64,000 nt of DNA from Stappia stellulata DSM 5886 (GTDB taxonomy: Bacteria > Pseudomonadota > Alphaproteobacteria > Rhizobiales > Stappiaceae). A program made the position numbers and the translations under genes. The stretch is taken from the NCBI RefSeq assembly GCF_000423705.1, contig NZ_KE384083.1:124001-188000 (forward strand), read 5' to 3'. The notes beneath the pieces were generated by a model, which was not told where the DNA came from, ran no database searches, and saw only the letters and a list, made by a program, of their open reading frames with translations. Below, piece by piece: positions 1 through 7,529 of the stretch (positions are counted from its first letter, which is position 1; every line of letters starts with the position of its first letter).

Positions 1-618
1 CGTGTCATAGCGCTGCCACCGCTCGATCACCTGAAAGCGCAGGACATAAAGGGCAACCGCCTCGAAATCGAAGCGGTGATGCGCCGACATGCGGTCGAGC
101 TGTCGATAGATCTCCGTCAACACCGCACGCTCCAGCCCGATATGGTCCCCACGTGCCGTCAAGGCCTGGGCATCGCGAAGCCAGGGACGGGCCCGCCCCA
201 GCCCGAAGGTCGGCTCACTCCAGTTGGCACGAATGGCGCGGGCGACGCTGCCGCGTCCCCATGTCGCGACAGGTGCGGGATCTCCGCCGCCGTCCCGTCG
301 CAAACGAAGCGCGGCAACGAGCATCCGCGATTCCAGCCGTTCCCGCAGAAGCTCCATGAGCGCCGGATAGGGCTGAACGGCATCGCACGCCTCTTCGAAA
401 AGCGCGAACACCTCGGCGTCCGCGCTGCACCCGGCGACCCCTGGCCACGACACCACATGCGTGAGCCGCTCGAGACGCTGCCGATCCGCCGCCTCCAGCA
501 TCGAAAGCCTTTGCTCCAGCCGGTAGCGCGACATGGGAAGATGTGCGCTCGAAAAAAGCGGCCCCAGATACGGAAGACTGGCAACGAGGGTGATGTAGCG
601 GAAGGAGGCGTCAGACAT
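1..618 (-). CDS. DUF2764-like V/A-ATPase operon protein (3' end outside window)
   Basis: This reading frame opens with ATG at 618, 3 bp after the subunit E stop, and runs without a stop for 206 codons to the window edge. The N-terminus reads SDASFRYITLVASLPYLGPL, which resembles the start of the DUF2764 family. That family is a small soluble protein of unknown function that recurs inside bacterial V/A-type ATPase operons, for example in chlamydiae and Bacteroidetes. The visible part is mostly charged helix with no membrane segment and no recognisable catalytic motif. Its place directly after atpE suggests a role in assembly or as an accessory stalk factor, but that is inference from position only. 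In the chlamydial-type order this gene precedes the catalytic subunit gene atpA, so atpA is expected just to the left of the window. Confidence 0.65.
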   Translation of the reverse strand, partial: MSDASFRYITLVASLPYLGPLFSSAHLPMSRYRLEQRLSMLEAADRQRLERLTHVVSWPGVAGCSADAEVFALFEEACDAVQPYPALMELLRERLESRMLVAALRLRRDGGGDPAPVATWGRGSVARAIRANWSEPTFGLGRARPWLRDAQALTARGDHIGLERAVLTEIYRQLDRMSAHHRFDFEAVALYVLRFQVIERWQRYDT

Positions 619-621
619 CGC

Positions 622-1374
622 TTAGCGCACCACCCCTTCCATGACCGCCCGGAAACGCGGCTGCAGATGCTTCATCAGCAAGGGCGCGATTGCCTCTTCG
701 GTCACATCCACCTCAAGATCCCGGTCGCGCAACCGGATGCGGATGCCCTCGAACCCCGCCCCGGCCGAAAACGTCACACCGTCGCGCAGCACATTGGCGG
801 CAAGCGAGACCACCAGATGGGTCAGGGTGCCTTCGGTCACCGTCTCCGGGTCGGCCTTCAGTTCCTCGAAGGTGACGACCTTCTCCGGCAGGACGATCTC
901 CAGCTCGGCCGTTTCATCGAGACCCGCGTCGGCGCGCACCTTGCCGGCGAGCGCAAGCACCAGGCGCTTGAGAAAGCTCTCGTCGGCAAAGGCCTCCCGC
1001 AGCAACCGGGACGTCTCCTTGTCGATGCGCGCGGCAATCTCGTTGCGCAACGACAGGACGACGTCGCGGGCGGCGATCTTCAGCGCGTCTTGCGTCGCCC
1101 CGCGTTCCGCGTGTGCGTCGCGTCGCGCGCTGTCGCGGATGTCCGCGGCGCTTGCCTCGGCTTCGGCAATCAGGGCGTCGGCCTTTTCACGGGCGGCGGC
1201 CAAAAGCGCATTTGCCTCGCGCTCGCCCCGATCGACCCCCTCCTGCCTCAGGCGGTCGATCAGGGCCTGAACCCCCGCCCCGGCAGAGTGGACATCGGCG
1301 CCTTCCCCCGGTGGCGACCCGGCGCCCGTTTCGGATGTCGAACCCATATCAGATCTCCCGCTTGAAGCCGTCAT
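622..1374 (-). CDS. atpE: V/A-type ATPase subunit E (peripheral stalk)
   Basis: 250-residue soluble protein. A low-complexity N-terminus of about 35 residues is followed by a long alanine- and glutamate-rich helix (ANALLAAAREKADALIAEAE at about 54-73), then a globular C-terminal half. This is the layout of subunit E, which with subunit G/H forms the peripheral stalks tying V1 to the membrane sector. Usual family length is about 190-230, so the N-terminal tail is somewhat long. The ATG at 1374 overlaps the atpK stop by 4 bp (ATGA), so the two are translationally coupled. No separate subunit G/H, C or F gene is seen in the part of the operon in the window. Identification rests on helix pattern and operon position more than on a sharp motif. 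Confidence 0.8.
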   Translation of the reverse strand: MTASSGRSDMGSTSETGAGSPPGEGADVHSAGAGVQALIDRLRQEGVDRGEREANALLAAAREKADALIAEAEASAADIRDSARRDAHAERGATQDALKIAARDVVLSLRNEIAARIDKETSRLLREAFADESFLKRLVLALAGKVRADAGLDETAELEIVLPEKVVTFEELKADPETVTEGTLTHLVVSLAANVLRDGVTFSAGAGFEGIRIRLRDRDLEVDVTEEAIAPLLMKHLQPRFRAVMEGVVR

Positions 1375-1820
1375 CCCGGAATGGTGCCGCTGAGAACGAG
1401 GGCGAAGACCAGCGCGAACACCGCGAACCCTTCGAGCACGGCGGCCGGCGCGAGCGAAATTCCGAAGATCTCCGGCTTTGCCTTGGCCGCCACGATGGCG
1501 GAGGCAAGCACTTCGCCCTGGCGAATGCCGACATAAAGCAGCGCGACGCCCGCAAGCAGGCCGACACCGAAAACACCGGCGGCCGCTTCCGCGGTCATCG
1601 GATCGCGTTGCAGGGAAAACATGATGACGATGCCGTAGATCACCTGCGACGAGGGCATCAGCGACGCGCCGATGAACCGTCCGTAGCCGGTTTCGGTGTC
1701 GAGCATGGCACCGATGGCAGCAGAGCCGGCGCGCGCGCAGCCGATGCTGCTGCCGATGGCGCCGAATGCGACGGGTGCGAAGAGGCCGAACCAGCCAAGT
1801 ACAAGAACCAGGTCAGTCAC
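1371..1820 (-). CDS. atpK: V/A-type ATPase proteolipid subunit K (c-ring)
   Basis: 149-residue, four-helix, two-hairpin proteolipid that forms the rotor ring in the membrane. The start is GTG at 1820, which overlaps the atpI stop (GTGA) and has GGAGGAG upstream; longer in-frame extensions run through atpI and are not real. The two halves are related: helix 2 carries LMPSSQVIYG (55-63) and helix 4 carries VLEGFAVFAL (129-138). Compared with the Enterococcus hirae NtpK sodium site (Thr64, Gln65, Tyr68, Gln110, Glu139), the matching residues here are Ser58, Gln59, Tyr62, Gln101 and Glu130. One ion-binding carboxylate per two hairpins is the V-type pattern. The retained glutamines suggest sodium rather than proton coupling, by inference from family knowledge. 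Confidence 0.9.
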   Translation of the reverse strand: MTDLVLVLGWFGLFAPVAFGAIGSSIGCARAGSAAIGAMLDTETGYGRFIGASLMPSSQVIYGIVIMFSLQRDPMTAEAAAGVFGVGLLAGVALLYVGIRQGEVLASAIVAAKAKPEIFGISLAPAAVLEGFAVFALVFALVLSGTIPG

Positions 1821-3607
1821 AAGCGTGTCTCCTCCTTGCGGAACGGTCTGAAGGGGCGCCCCTCGCCTTTGAGGCCCCAATTGAAGAATTCGATGACGTT
1901 GAGCCGCAGACCGTGAACGGTGCCCGCGACAATCCCCAGCCCCATGTTGACGGCATGGCCGATCAAAAGCACGGCGATGGCGACCAACACCCCGACGCCG
2001 GGCACGGCATGGCGCACCTGTTCCGCCAGCATGTTGATCGTTCCGGCGAGCGAGGCCGCCGCCAGCCCCAACGCGAAGAGCCGCATGTAGCTGAGGACGT
2101 CGGAAAAGAGGTTCACCACCCTGGCGCCGCTGAGCAGGCCGCCGCCGAGCCGCCGCGCGAATGTCGACAGCGAGGTGACGCGCACCTCCCCGCCAAAGGC
2201 CACCACAAGCGCCACACCGACACCCGCAAGCGCGATGCCGGCGCCGGCCTGCGCGCCGTCGGTGAGGTAGACGACAAGACCGCCGAGAGCCGCACAACAC
2301 CAGCCGACGGGAACAAGCCGTCCGGCGCGGCTTTCCGCGTTCCAGGCATTCAGCACATTGGCCGCGACGACATGAGCGACACCAATGGTCACTGTGAGGC
2401 GCATCATCGCGTCAATGTCGGAGAGGTCGATAAAGGCCGCGCGGGCGACAACACCACCACCTTGCGGCTGCCAGCCGAAGTAACTGCCGGTGGCGACGCC
2501 GAACGCCATGGTCGAGACCGCAAGCCAGTACCCCAGGCGCACCATGCGCCGCCCGAGCGCGGAGACCTGAAACCGGCCGCGCATCAGGAACAGCACCCCC
2601 ATCAGGAGCAGGCCGTAGCCGGCATCCGTCATGATCATGCCGAAGAACACGATGAAGGACACATAGACGACCGGCGACGGATCCCAGCCGCGATAGCCGG
2701 GTGTCTGGTAGAACTGGACGAGATCCTCGCCCGCCGCCAGGCCCGGCGCGTTTTCCAGAAGCGTCGGCGGTTCGTCTTCCGGGGCGGGTTCCTCGACGAG
2801 GGCCGCGATGCCGAGCCGGTCGGCGAGTTGTGCAACCTGCGCGACCCTGTCGGCTCGCGCCCAGCCGCGCATCACGAAAACCCGTTCGGCGTCGATTGTT
2901 TCCAGAGCCGCGCGATTTCGGGCCGCCTGGTCGCGGGCTCGCGCGAGGTTTTCGGCCAGCAGCAGACGCCATTTCGTCAGATCCCGCCGCTCCAGCCAGA
3001 GATCGTCCAGCCGAATTTCAACGGCCTCAAGCTGAGCCTGGAGGGTCGAAAGCGCATGGGCGCCAATGTGAACGCGCGGGACCGGCATGCTGTCGACCGG
3101 CGGTTCTTCGGGCGACAAGACGACCATATAGGCGATGCCGCGCTCCCGATGCACGGTCTCGACGATCGCGCCCGACCCTGCAACGGCCTTCTCGCGTCCC
3201 GCCGGGACCTCGTAGAACCAGAAGCGATACCCGCCGATCCTCGAGAGATCGGGAAAGGAGAACTCGCCCCAGCGCGCCACGTCGCGGATCCGGTTTTCCA
3301 GAGCGGCCTTGCGGTCCTCGGTCTCCCGCAATTCACGCCGGTTCCGGTTGGCGGCCTCGACGATGCCGGCAAGATCGAAAGCGGGATCGGAGGTCACCAC
3401 CCTGCGCGGCGATGGACAGTCGACCAGCCAGCGCAAGGCCTCCGTCGCCTCCCGGCCGGTGCCGCTCGGCACCGCCTCCAGTTCCTTTTGCGCGGCCCGC
3501 AAGGGAACGAGATGCAAGCCGCCAAAGGCCTGCACGGCCTCCAGAACGGCGGCCTTGTCTTCCATCACCCCGATCAGACTGACCTTATTCAGCGCGACAA
3601 TGGTCAT
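1817..3607 (-). CDS. atpI: V/A-type ATPase subunit I (a-type stator)
   Basis: 596 residues. The first half, to about residue 330, is a soluble coiled-coil arm; the second half is membrane-embedded with about seven helices. Family marks are the loop PGYRGWDPSPVVYVSF just before the first helix, GMIMTDAGYGLLL, and SYMRLFALGLAAASLAG, whose arginine lines the ion half-channel next to the c-ring glutamate. Length is slightly short of the usual 600-660. ATG at 3607 overlaps the atpD stop by 4 bp (ATGA), and the end overlaps the atpK GTG start, so D, I and K are made as a coupled set. The protein links the peripheral stalks to the ring and carries ions across the membrane. Confidence 0.93.
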   Translation of the reverse strand: MTIVALNKVSLIGVMEDKAAVLEAVQAFGGLHLVPLRAAQKELEAVPSGTGREATEALRWLVDCPSPRRVVTSDPAFDLAGIVEAANRNRRELRETEDRKAALENRIRDVARWGEFSFPDLSRIGGYRFWFYEVPAGREKAVAGSGAIVETVHRERGIAYMVVLSPEEPPVDSMPVPRVHIGAHALSTLQAQLEAVEIRLDDLWLERRDLTKWRLLLAENLARARDQAARNRAALETIDAERVFVMRGWARADRVAQVAQLADRLGIAALVEEPAPEDEPPTLLENAPGLAAGEDLVQFYQTPGYRGWDPSPVVYVSFIVFFGMIMTDAGYGLLLMGVLFLMRGRFQVSALGRRMVRLGYWLAVSTMAFGVATGSYFGWQPQGGGVVARAAFIDLSDIDAMMRLTVTIGVAHVVAANVLNAWNAESRAGRLVPVGWCCAALGGLVVYLTDGAQAGAGIALAGVGVALVVAFGGEVRVTSLSTFARRLGGGLLSGARVVNLFSDVLSYMRLFALGLAAASLAGTINMLAEQVRHAVPGVGVLVAIAVLLIGHAVNMGLGIVAGTVHGLRLNVIEFFNWGLKGEGRPFRPFRKEETRL

Positions 3608-4227
3608 AGCCCGGAAAGCCTGGGCTCCGCCGCCCGGGCGGCTGTCTTGCGTTTGGACAGTTTGGCGCGGATCACCGCTTCGCGTTCCGCATCTGCCAGC
3701 GCCATACGAATCCGGCGGATGGTTTCCTGCGCACGGGGGATCAGGACCTTCTCGAACAGGTTGACCCGCCGGGCGATTACCGCCTCGGCCTGTTCAAGCT
3801 CGCGCATTCTCCGCTCGGCGACATCGCGGGCAATCCGCATCCCGACCGCCTCCCGCAAGGCGGCAACCGCCGCATCGACCCAATGCGGTCGCGTCAGCCG
3901 GGCATAGGCAACCTCGGCGAAGCGTACCTCCTTCAAGACCGGGAGACGCGTGCCGGAGAGGTTCTGCGTGGACAGGTCCACGGCCTCCAGCACGACCAGT
4001 TCGTCGAGCGCGACCTCGTCGTTGGCCAGCATCGGAAGATCCCGGGCAGTTTCGGCCAACCGGTTTTCCAGAAGCGTGCGGCATTCGGCAAGATGGGCAC
4101 GCGCCTTCAGCCGTTCCGCGACGACCTGCCGACGCTTCAATTCCAGCGACGGAAGAAACCGGCGGTATTCTGCAAGCTTCTCGCTTTCACGCGACAACAC
4201 CGACTTGTTGAGCGACACCCGGGTCAC
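3604..4227 (-). CDS. atpD: V/A-type ATPase subunit D (central rotor shaft)
   Basis: 207 residues from a GTG start at 4227 that overlaps the atpB stop (GTGA) with GGAGG 7 nt upstream. The N-terminus VTRVSLNKSVLSRESEKL matches the usual MxxxNPTKxxLxxL-type start of subunit D, and the length is typical (about 205). An ATG-led extension into atpB is possible in the same frame but is not supported. The chain is almost wholly helical: two long helices, N- and C-terminal, would pair as the coiled-coil shaft inside the A3B3 head (for example RRMRELEQAEAVIARRVNLF near 150-170). It transmits rotation between head and c-ring. No separate subunit F was found in the window. Confidence 0.88.
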   Translation of the reverse strand: MTRVSLNKSVLSRESEKLAEYRRFLPSLELKRRQVVAERLKARAHLAECRTLLENRLAETARDLPMLANDEVALDELVVLEAVDLSTQNLSGTRLPVLKEVRFAEVAYARLTRPHWVDAAVAALREAVGMRIARDVAERRMRELEQAEAVIARRVNLFEKVLIPRAQETIRRIRMALADAEREAVIRAKLSKRKTAARAAEPRLSGL

Positions 4228-5600
4228 GCGACGGCCTCCGACTGCGGTGACGAAGCCGGGGGTTCCTCGCAAGCGGTCGGAAAATAACGGTCGACCAGAT
4301 CCTGCTTCATCAACAGCTGTTCGGCGCGAAAACACTCCGCGAGCGTTTGCCAGCACAGGTCGAGAGCATCTTCCAGCGGCATGGCGATGCCGATGTCCAT
4401 GAAGCGGGTTCGAAACAGCGCGCCGAAGCGCAGGAGTTGCCGGTCGTAGTCCGACAGGTCGAAAGCCATCGACTGTTTCTGCTCAGCGTCGCGCGCCTCG
4501 GAATAGAAGCGGATCATCGCATTCATCACCTGACCGTGGTCTTCGCGGGTCTCCTTGCCGATGACGTGCTGCTTCAACCGGGAAAGCGATCCGAAGGGGT
4601 CGATGGCGCCGCCGTGCAGGTAAAACTGCCCCTCGGTGATGTAGCCGGTGTTGTCGGGAACCGGATGGGTCAGGTCGTTGCCCGGCATGGTGGTCACGGA
4701 AAGGATCGTGACCGACCCGGCGCCGCGAAAATCGCAGGCCTTCTCGTAGCGGCGGGCGAGCTGGGAATAGAGGTCCCCCGGATAGCCGCGATTGGCCGGC
4801 ACCCGCTCCATGGCGATGGAGACTTCCTTCAAGGCATCGGCGAAGGCGGTCATGTCGGTGAGCAGGACGAGCACCCGCTTGCCCTCCTCCACGGCGAATT
4901 TTTCTGCGACCGCCAGCGCCATGTCCGGCACCAGGAGCCGTTCCACCACCGGGTCGGAGGCCTGGTTGACGAACATCACCGTGCGCGGAAAGACGCCGGC
5001 ATCCTCGAACTGCTGACGGAAGAAGGCGTAGTCGTCGAAAATCAGCCCGAGGCCGCCGAAGATCACCACATCCGCGTCCGCCTGGATGCCGATGCGCGCA
5101 AGGAAGGAATTGTAAGGCTCGCCGGAAACGGAAAAGACCGGGATCTTCTGGCTTTCGACCAGACAGTTGAAGACGTCGATCATCGGGACGTCGGTGCGGA
5201 TCATCCGGGAGGCAAGGAGGCGCTTCATCGGGTTCACGGTGGGGCCGCCGATGGGCACGGTCGGATCCGTGCCGAGATCGGGGCCGGCATCGACCGGGCG
5301 CCCGCCACCGTCGAAGACACGCCCGAGAATGCTCGCCGAATAGGTGACCTGCATGGCGCTGCCCATGAACCGCACCGCCGCATTGTTGGGAAGGCCCTTG
5401 GTTCCGGCATTGACCTGAAGCGTCACCAGTTCGCCATCGATCATGATCACCTGCGCAAGCGAATCGAAGCCGTCGCCGCCGGTCACCCGAGCAAGATCGC
5501 CGAGACACGGTCCGCCCGCCCCGGCCCGACCGGAGGCGGCGACACGAATGCGGATGATGTCTCCGACGATGTCGACGATTCGCGTGTGAACCATCAGCAT
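4224..5600 (-). CDS. atpB: V/A-type ATPase non-catalytic subunit B
   Basis: 458 residues starting at ATG 5600 (MLMVHTRIVDIVGD), which has GGAAGGGA upstream; an in-frame extension to 5732 adds unrelated sequence. The order is N-terminal beta-barrel, nucleotide-binding fold and C-terminal helical domain. At the P-loop position it reads SVSGEPYNSFLARIG, lacking the GxxGxGKT of the catalytic subunit; this and the strong B-type motifs (MERVPANRGYPGDLYSQLA, SVTTMPGNDLTHPVPDNTGY) mark it as the regulatory B subunit of the hexameric head. It is the first gene of this minus-strand operon. The catalytic subunit A is not upstream of it, which is unusual. The 5' region faces the cobalamin riboswitch, so the two units diverge from 5601-5745. 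Confidence 0.93.
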   Translation of the reverse strand: MLMVHTRIVDIVGDIIRIRVAASGRAGAGGPCLGDLARVTGGDGFDSLAQVIMIDGELVTLQVNAGTKGLPNNAAVRFMGSAMQVTYSASILGRVFDGGGRPVDAGPDLGTDPTVPIGGPTVNPMKRLLASRMIRTDVPMIDVFNCLVESQKIPVFSVSGEPYNSFLARIGIQADADVVIFGGLGLIFDDYAFFRQQFEDAGVFPRTVMFVNQASDPVVERLLVPDMALAVAEKFAVEEGKRVLVLLTDMTAFADALKEVSIAMERVPANRGYPGDLYSQLARRYEKACDFRGAGSVTILSVTTMPGNDLTHPVPDNTGYITEGQFYLHGGAIDPFGSLSRLKQHVIGKETREDHGQVMNAMIRFYSEARDAEQKQSMAFDLSDYDRQLLRFGALFRTRFMDIGIAMPLEDALDLCWQTLAECFRAEQLLMKQDLVDRYFPTACEEPPASSPQSEAVA

Positions 5601-5745
5601 GGCATTCCCTTCCGTCCCGATCCCGTCCGTCGGCATTTTAGCCGCGGACAGGCGACAAAGCTTCGCCCTTGCCGATGCTGCATCGCACCATACTGACGCC
5701 AAAGCGCCAAGAGCGGAAATGATCAGGATCAATCGAAAATTGAAC

Positions 5746-5775
5746 TTGTCACAACAAACGCCCGCAGCCTAGCAT
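5746..5775 (+). promoter_or_regulatory. Predicted sigma70-type promoter of the cobalamin-riboswitch operon
   Basis: TTGTCA (5746-5751) and TAGCAT (5770-5775) lie 18 bp apart. Initiation about 7 nt after the -10 box would fall near 5782, exactly where the first strand of the riboswitch P1 helix begins. The match in spacing and the fit with the RNA structure support it; the boxes are only moderately close to consensus. Confidence 0.5.
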
Positions 5776-5781
5776 CGTCGG

Positions 5782-5968
5782 CGATGGTTCCGTGCGACAA
5801 AGCCAAGGCACGGATAAAAAGGGAACACGGTGCGGCCTCTCCATCAGGGACCAAGACCGTGGCTGCCCCCGCAACTGTAAGCGGAGAGCGGCGTCCACAA
5901 GCCACTGGCCATATCGGGCTGGGAAGGCGGGCGCAGCAAGGATCCGCGAGCCAGGAGACCTGCCATCG
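5782..5968 (+). promoter_or_regulatory. Cobalamin (adenosylcobalamin) riboswitch
   Basis: The stretch carries the ordered landmarks of the B12 aptamer: a gggaacacggtgc-type segment at 5821-5833, the core ggctgcccccgcaactgtaa at 5861-5880, gcggagagc after it, the box gccactgg at 5901-5908, gggaaggcgg at 5921-5930, and gcgagccaggagacctgcc at 5946-5964. A closing helix P1 can form between cgatgg (5782-5787) and ccatcg (5963-5968). It is followed after about 60 nt by the CbiM-like gene. In this class, B12 binding usually shuts off expression by masking the ribosome site or forming a terminator; I see no strong T-run, so translational control is more likely. Confidence 0.95.
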
Positions 5969-6031
5969 ATTCCGGCGAATTCTTCGCCTTCCTCGAACCG
6001 GCGCACGGCGGGTGCGCGTGAGAGACATGAC

Positions 6032-6715
6032 ATGCACATAGAACCAGGCGTCGTCGACGGCGCCAAGATCCTTCTCAGCATCGGCACGGCTGCGGCATCT
6101 ATCGGCCTTGGCGCCCGGATGGCGTGGACATCCGTGCGCGACGACGGTGGCCTTGCAGCCTTTGGTCTGCGCTCCGTCGCGGCGACCATTGCCGTCTTCG
6201 GCTTTTTCGAGATCCTGCCCCACTATCCGGTTGGCGTCTCGGAGGTGCACCTGATCCTCGGATCGACCCTGTTCCTCTTGCTGGGCGCCGGCCCGGCCGC
6301 CGTGGGCCTTGCACTCGGCCTGCTGGCTCAGGGGCTGTTCTTCGCGCCCTTCGACCTGCCGCAATACGGAATGAACGTCACGACGCTTCTGGTGCCGCTT
6401 TACGCCATGAGCCTGATCGCGGCCCGGGTCATTCCCGCGCACACCCCCTACAAGGATGTCTCCTATGCGCAGGCGCTGGCGCTTTCCACCAGCTATCAGG
6501 CGGGTATCGTCGCCTGGGTCGGCTTCTGGGCGCTCTACGGCGCCGGCTTCAGCGCAGAGACGCTGGCATCCATTTCGAGCTTCGGCGCCGCCTACATGCT
6601 GGTGATCCTGATCGAACCGCTGGTCGATCTTGCCATCCTCGCCGGCGTAAAGACGTTTCACGGCACGAAATCAAGTGCCATCTTCCACAGACGGCTGCAC
6701 CGCGCCGCCGCCTGA
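6032..6715 (+). CDS. CbiM-like cobalt transport membrane protein
   Basis: 227-residue inner-membrane protein with about six hydrophobic helices. It starts MHIEPGVVDGAK; in the CbiM/NikM family of energy-coupling-factor transporters the N-terminal Met-His pair binds the metal after processing, and starting here (ATG 6032) preserves it. Other family marks are HYPVGVSEVHLILGSTLF and QGLFFAPFDLPQYGMN. The gene lies about 60 nt after a cobalamin riboswitch, so the likely cargo is cobalt for B12 synthesis. Neither CbiN nor the ECF module CbiQ/CbiO is nearby; the next gene is a HupE-type transporter. Whether it works alone, with HupE, or with distant ATPase genes cannot be told from the window. Confidence 0.85.
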   Translation: MHIEPGVVDGAKILLSIGTAAASIGLGARMAWTSVRDDGGLAAFGLRSVAATIAVFGFFEILPHYPVGVSEVHLILGSTLFLLLGAGPAAVGLALGLLAQGLFFAPFDLPQYGMNVTTLLVPLYAMSLIAARVIPAHTPYKDVSYAQALALSTSYQAGIVAWVGFWALYGAGFSAETLASISSFGAAYMLVILIEPLVDLAILAGVKTFHGTKSSAIFHRRLHRAAA

Positions 6716-6844
6716 CACCATACTTGACGGCCGTTCGACACAAGGCTCCCTTCGTGTCGAACAGCCATCTTGCGATTGCCACGTCTCCCACAAGGCACGA
6801 CCCATTCCGGGGTGCCAGATCGACTCGAAAGAAGGATCGACACT

Positions 6845-7441
6845 ATGACGAACCGTTCCCTGCCCCTGCTTGCCGTCGCGCTCGCGGCATCAACCGTGTT
6901 TACGGGGGCAACGCCGGCACTTGCGCATCTGAGCCCCGGCGAACACGGCTCCTTCGCCGCCGGCTTCACCCATCCGCTGTTCGGCGCCGATCACATCCTG
7001 GCGATGGTCGCGGTCGGCCTCTGGGCCTGGCAGATCGGCGGAAAGGCGGTCTTTGTGGTTCCCGCCGCCTTCGTCGTGACGATGATTGCCGGCTTCGCGC
7101 TGGCGCTGACCGGCGTGTCGCTTCCCTTCGTCGAACCGGCGATCCTCGCCTCCGTCGTGGCACTCGGACTGCTTGTCGCCCTTGCGGTGCGCCTTCCGCT
7201 CGGGCCAAGCGCTGCCATCGTCGCCGTCTTCGCGCTCTTTCACGGTTATGCCCATGGCGGCGAGATCGGCACGGCGACGCAAGCGGCCTACGGTCTGGGC
7301 TTTGCGCTGTCCACGGCAGTCCTCCACGTTTGCGGAATTGCAATCGGCTGGGCAGCCGGCCGGCTTGGCTCGAGCCTGACGCTCAGCCGCGTGCTCGGCG
7401 GGATTACCGCCCTTGCCGGTCTGGCGTTGATCTCGGGCTGA
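6845..7441 (+). CDS. hupE: HupE/UreJ family cobalt or nickel transporter
   Basis: 198 residues: signal peptide (cleavage likely after ATPALA, about residue 25), then six hydrophobic helices. The family signature HPLFGADHILAMVAVGLWAW (about 39-58) contains the HPxxGxDH metal-binding pattern, and a second His-rich motif FHGYAHGGEIG sits near 131-141. Start ATG 6845 has AAGGA upstream. It follows the CbiM-like gene by about 130 bp with no terminator between, so it most likely belongs to the same B12-repressed transcript, which argues for cobalt as substrate rather than nickel. HupE proteins otherwise accompany hydrogenase or urease genes; neither is present here. Confidence 0.88.
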   Translation: MTNRSLPLLAVALAASTVFTGATPALAHLSPGEHGSFAAGFTHPLFGADHILAMVAVGLWAWQIGGKAVFVVPAAFVVTMIAGFALALTGVSLPFVEPAILASVVALGLLVALAVRLPLGPSAAIVAVFALFHGYAHGGEIGTATQAAYGLGFALSTAVLHVCGIAIGWAAGRLGSSLTLSRVLGGITALAGLALISG

Positions 7442-7473
7442 TCGCGCAATCGGCCGTTTTCGGACCGAAACGA

Positions 7474-7529
7474 CCGCCGCGGCGGATGTCCTCATCCTCC
7501 GCGGCGGGCTTGACGTTCGTTGACGTCAA
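7474..7529. terminator. Two hairpins between convergent hupE and adenylate cyclase genes
   Basis: A perfect 9-bp stem (7474-7482 with 7499-7507) is followed by a perfect 7-bp stem TTGACGT/ACGTCAA (7510-7516 with 7523-7529) that overlaps the cyclase stop codon. They sit between convergent genes and can act in both directions, although no long T-run follows either. Confidence 0.5.

Noticed and set aside
1766-3907. Long plus-strand frame of 713 codons over the ATPase genes
   Set aside because: It lies antisense to atpK, atpI and atpD, whose motifs are unmistakable; its translation is rich in His, Arg and Gly without any domain, as is usual for antisense frames in high-G+C DNA.
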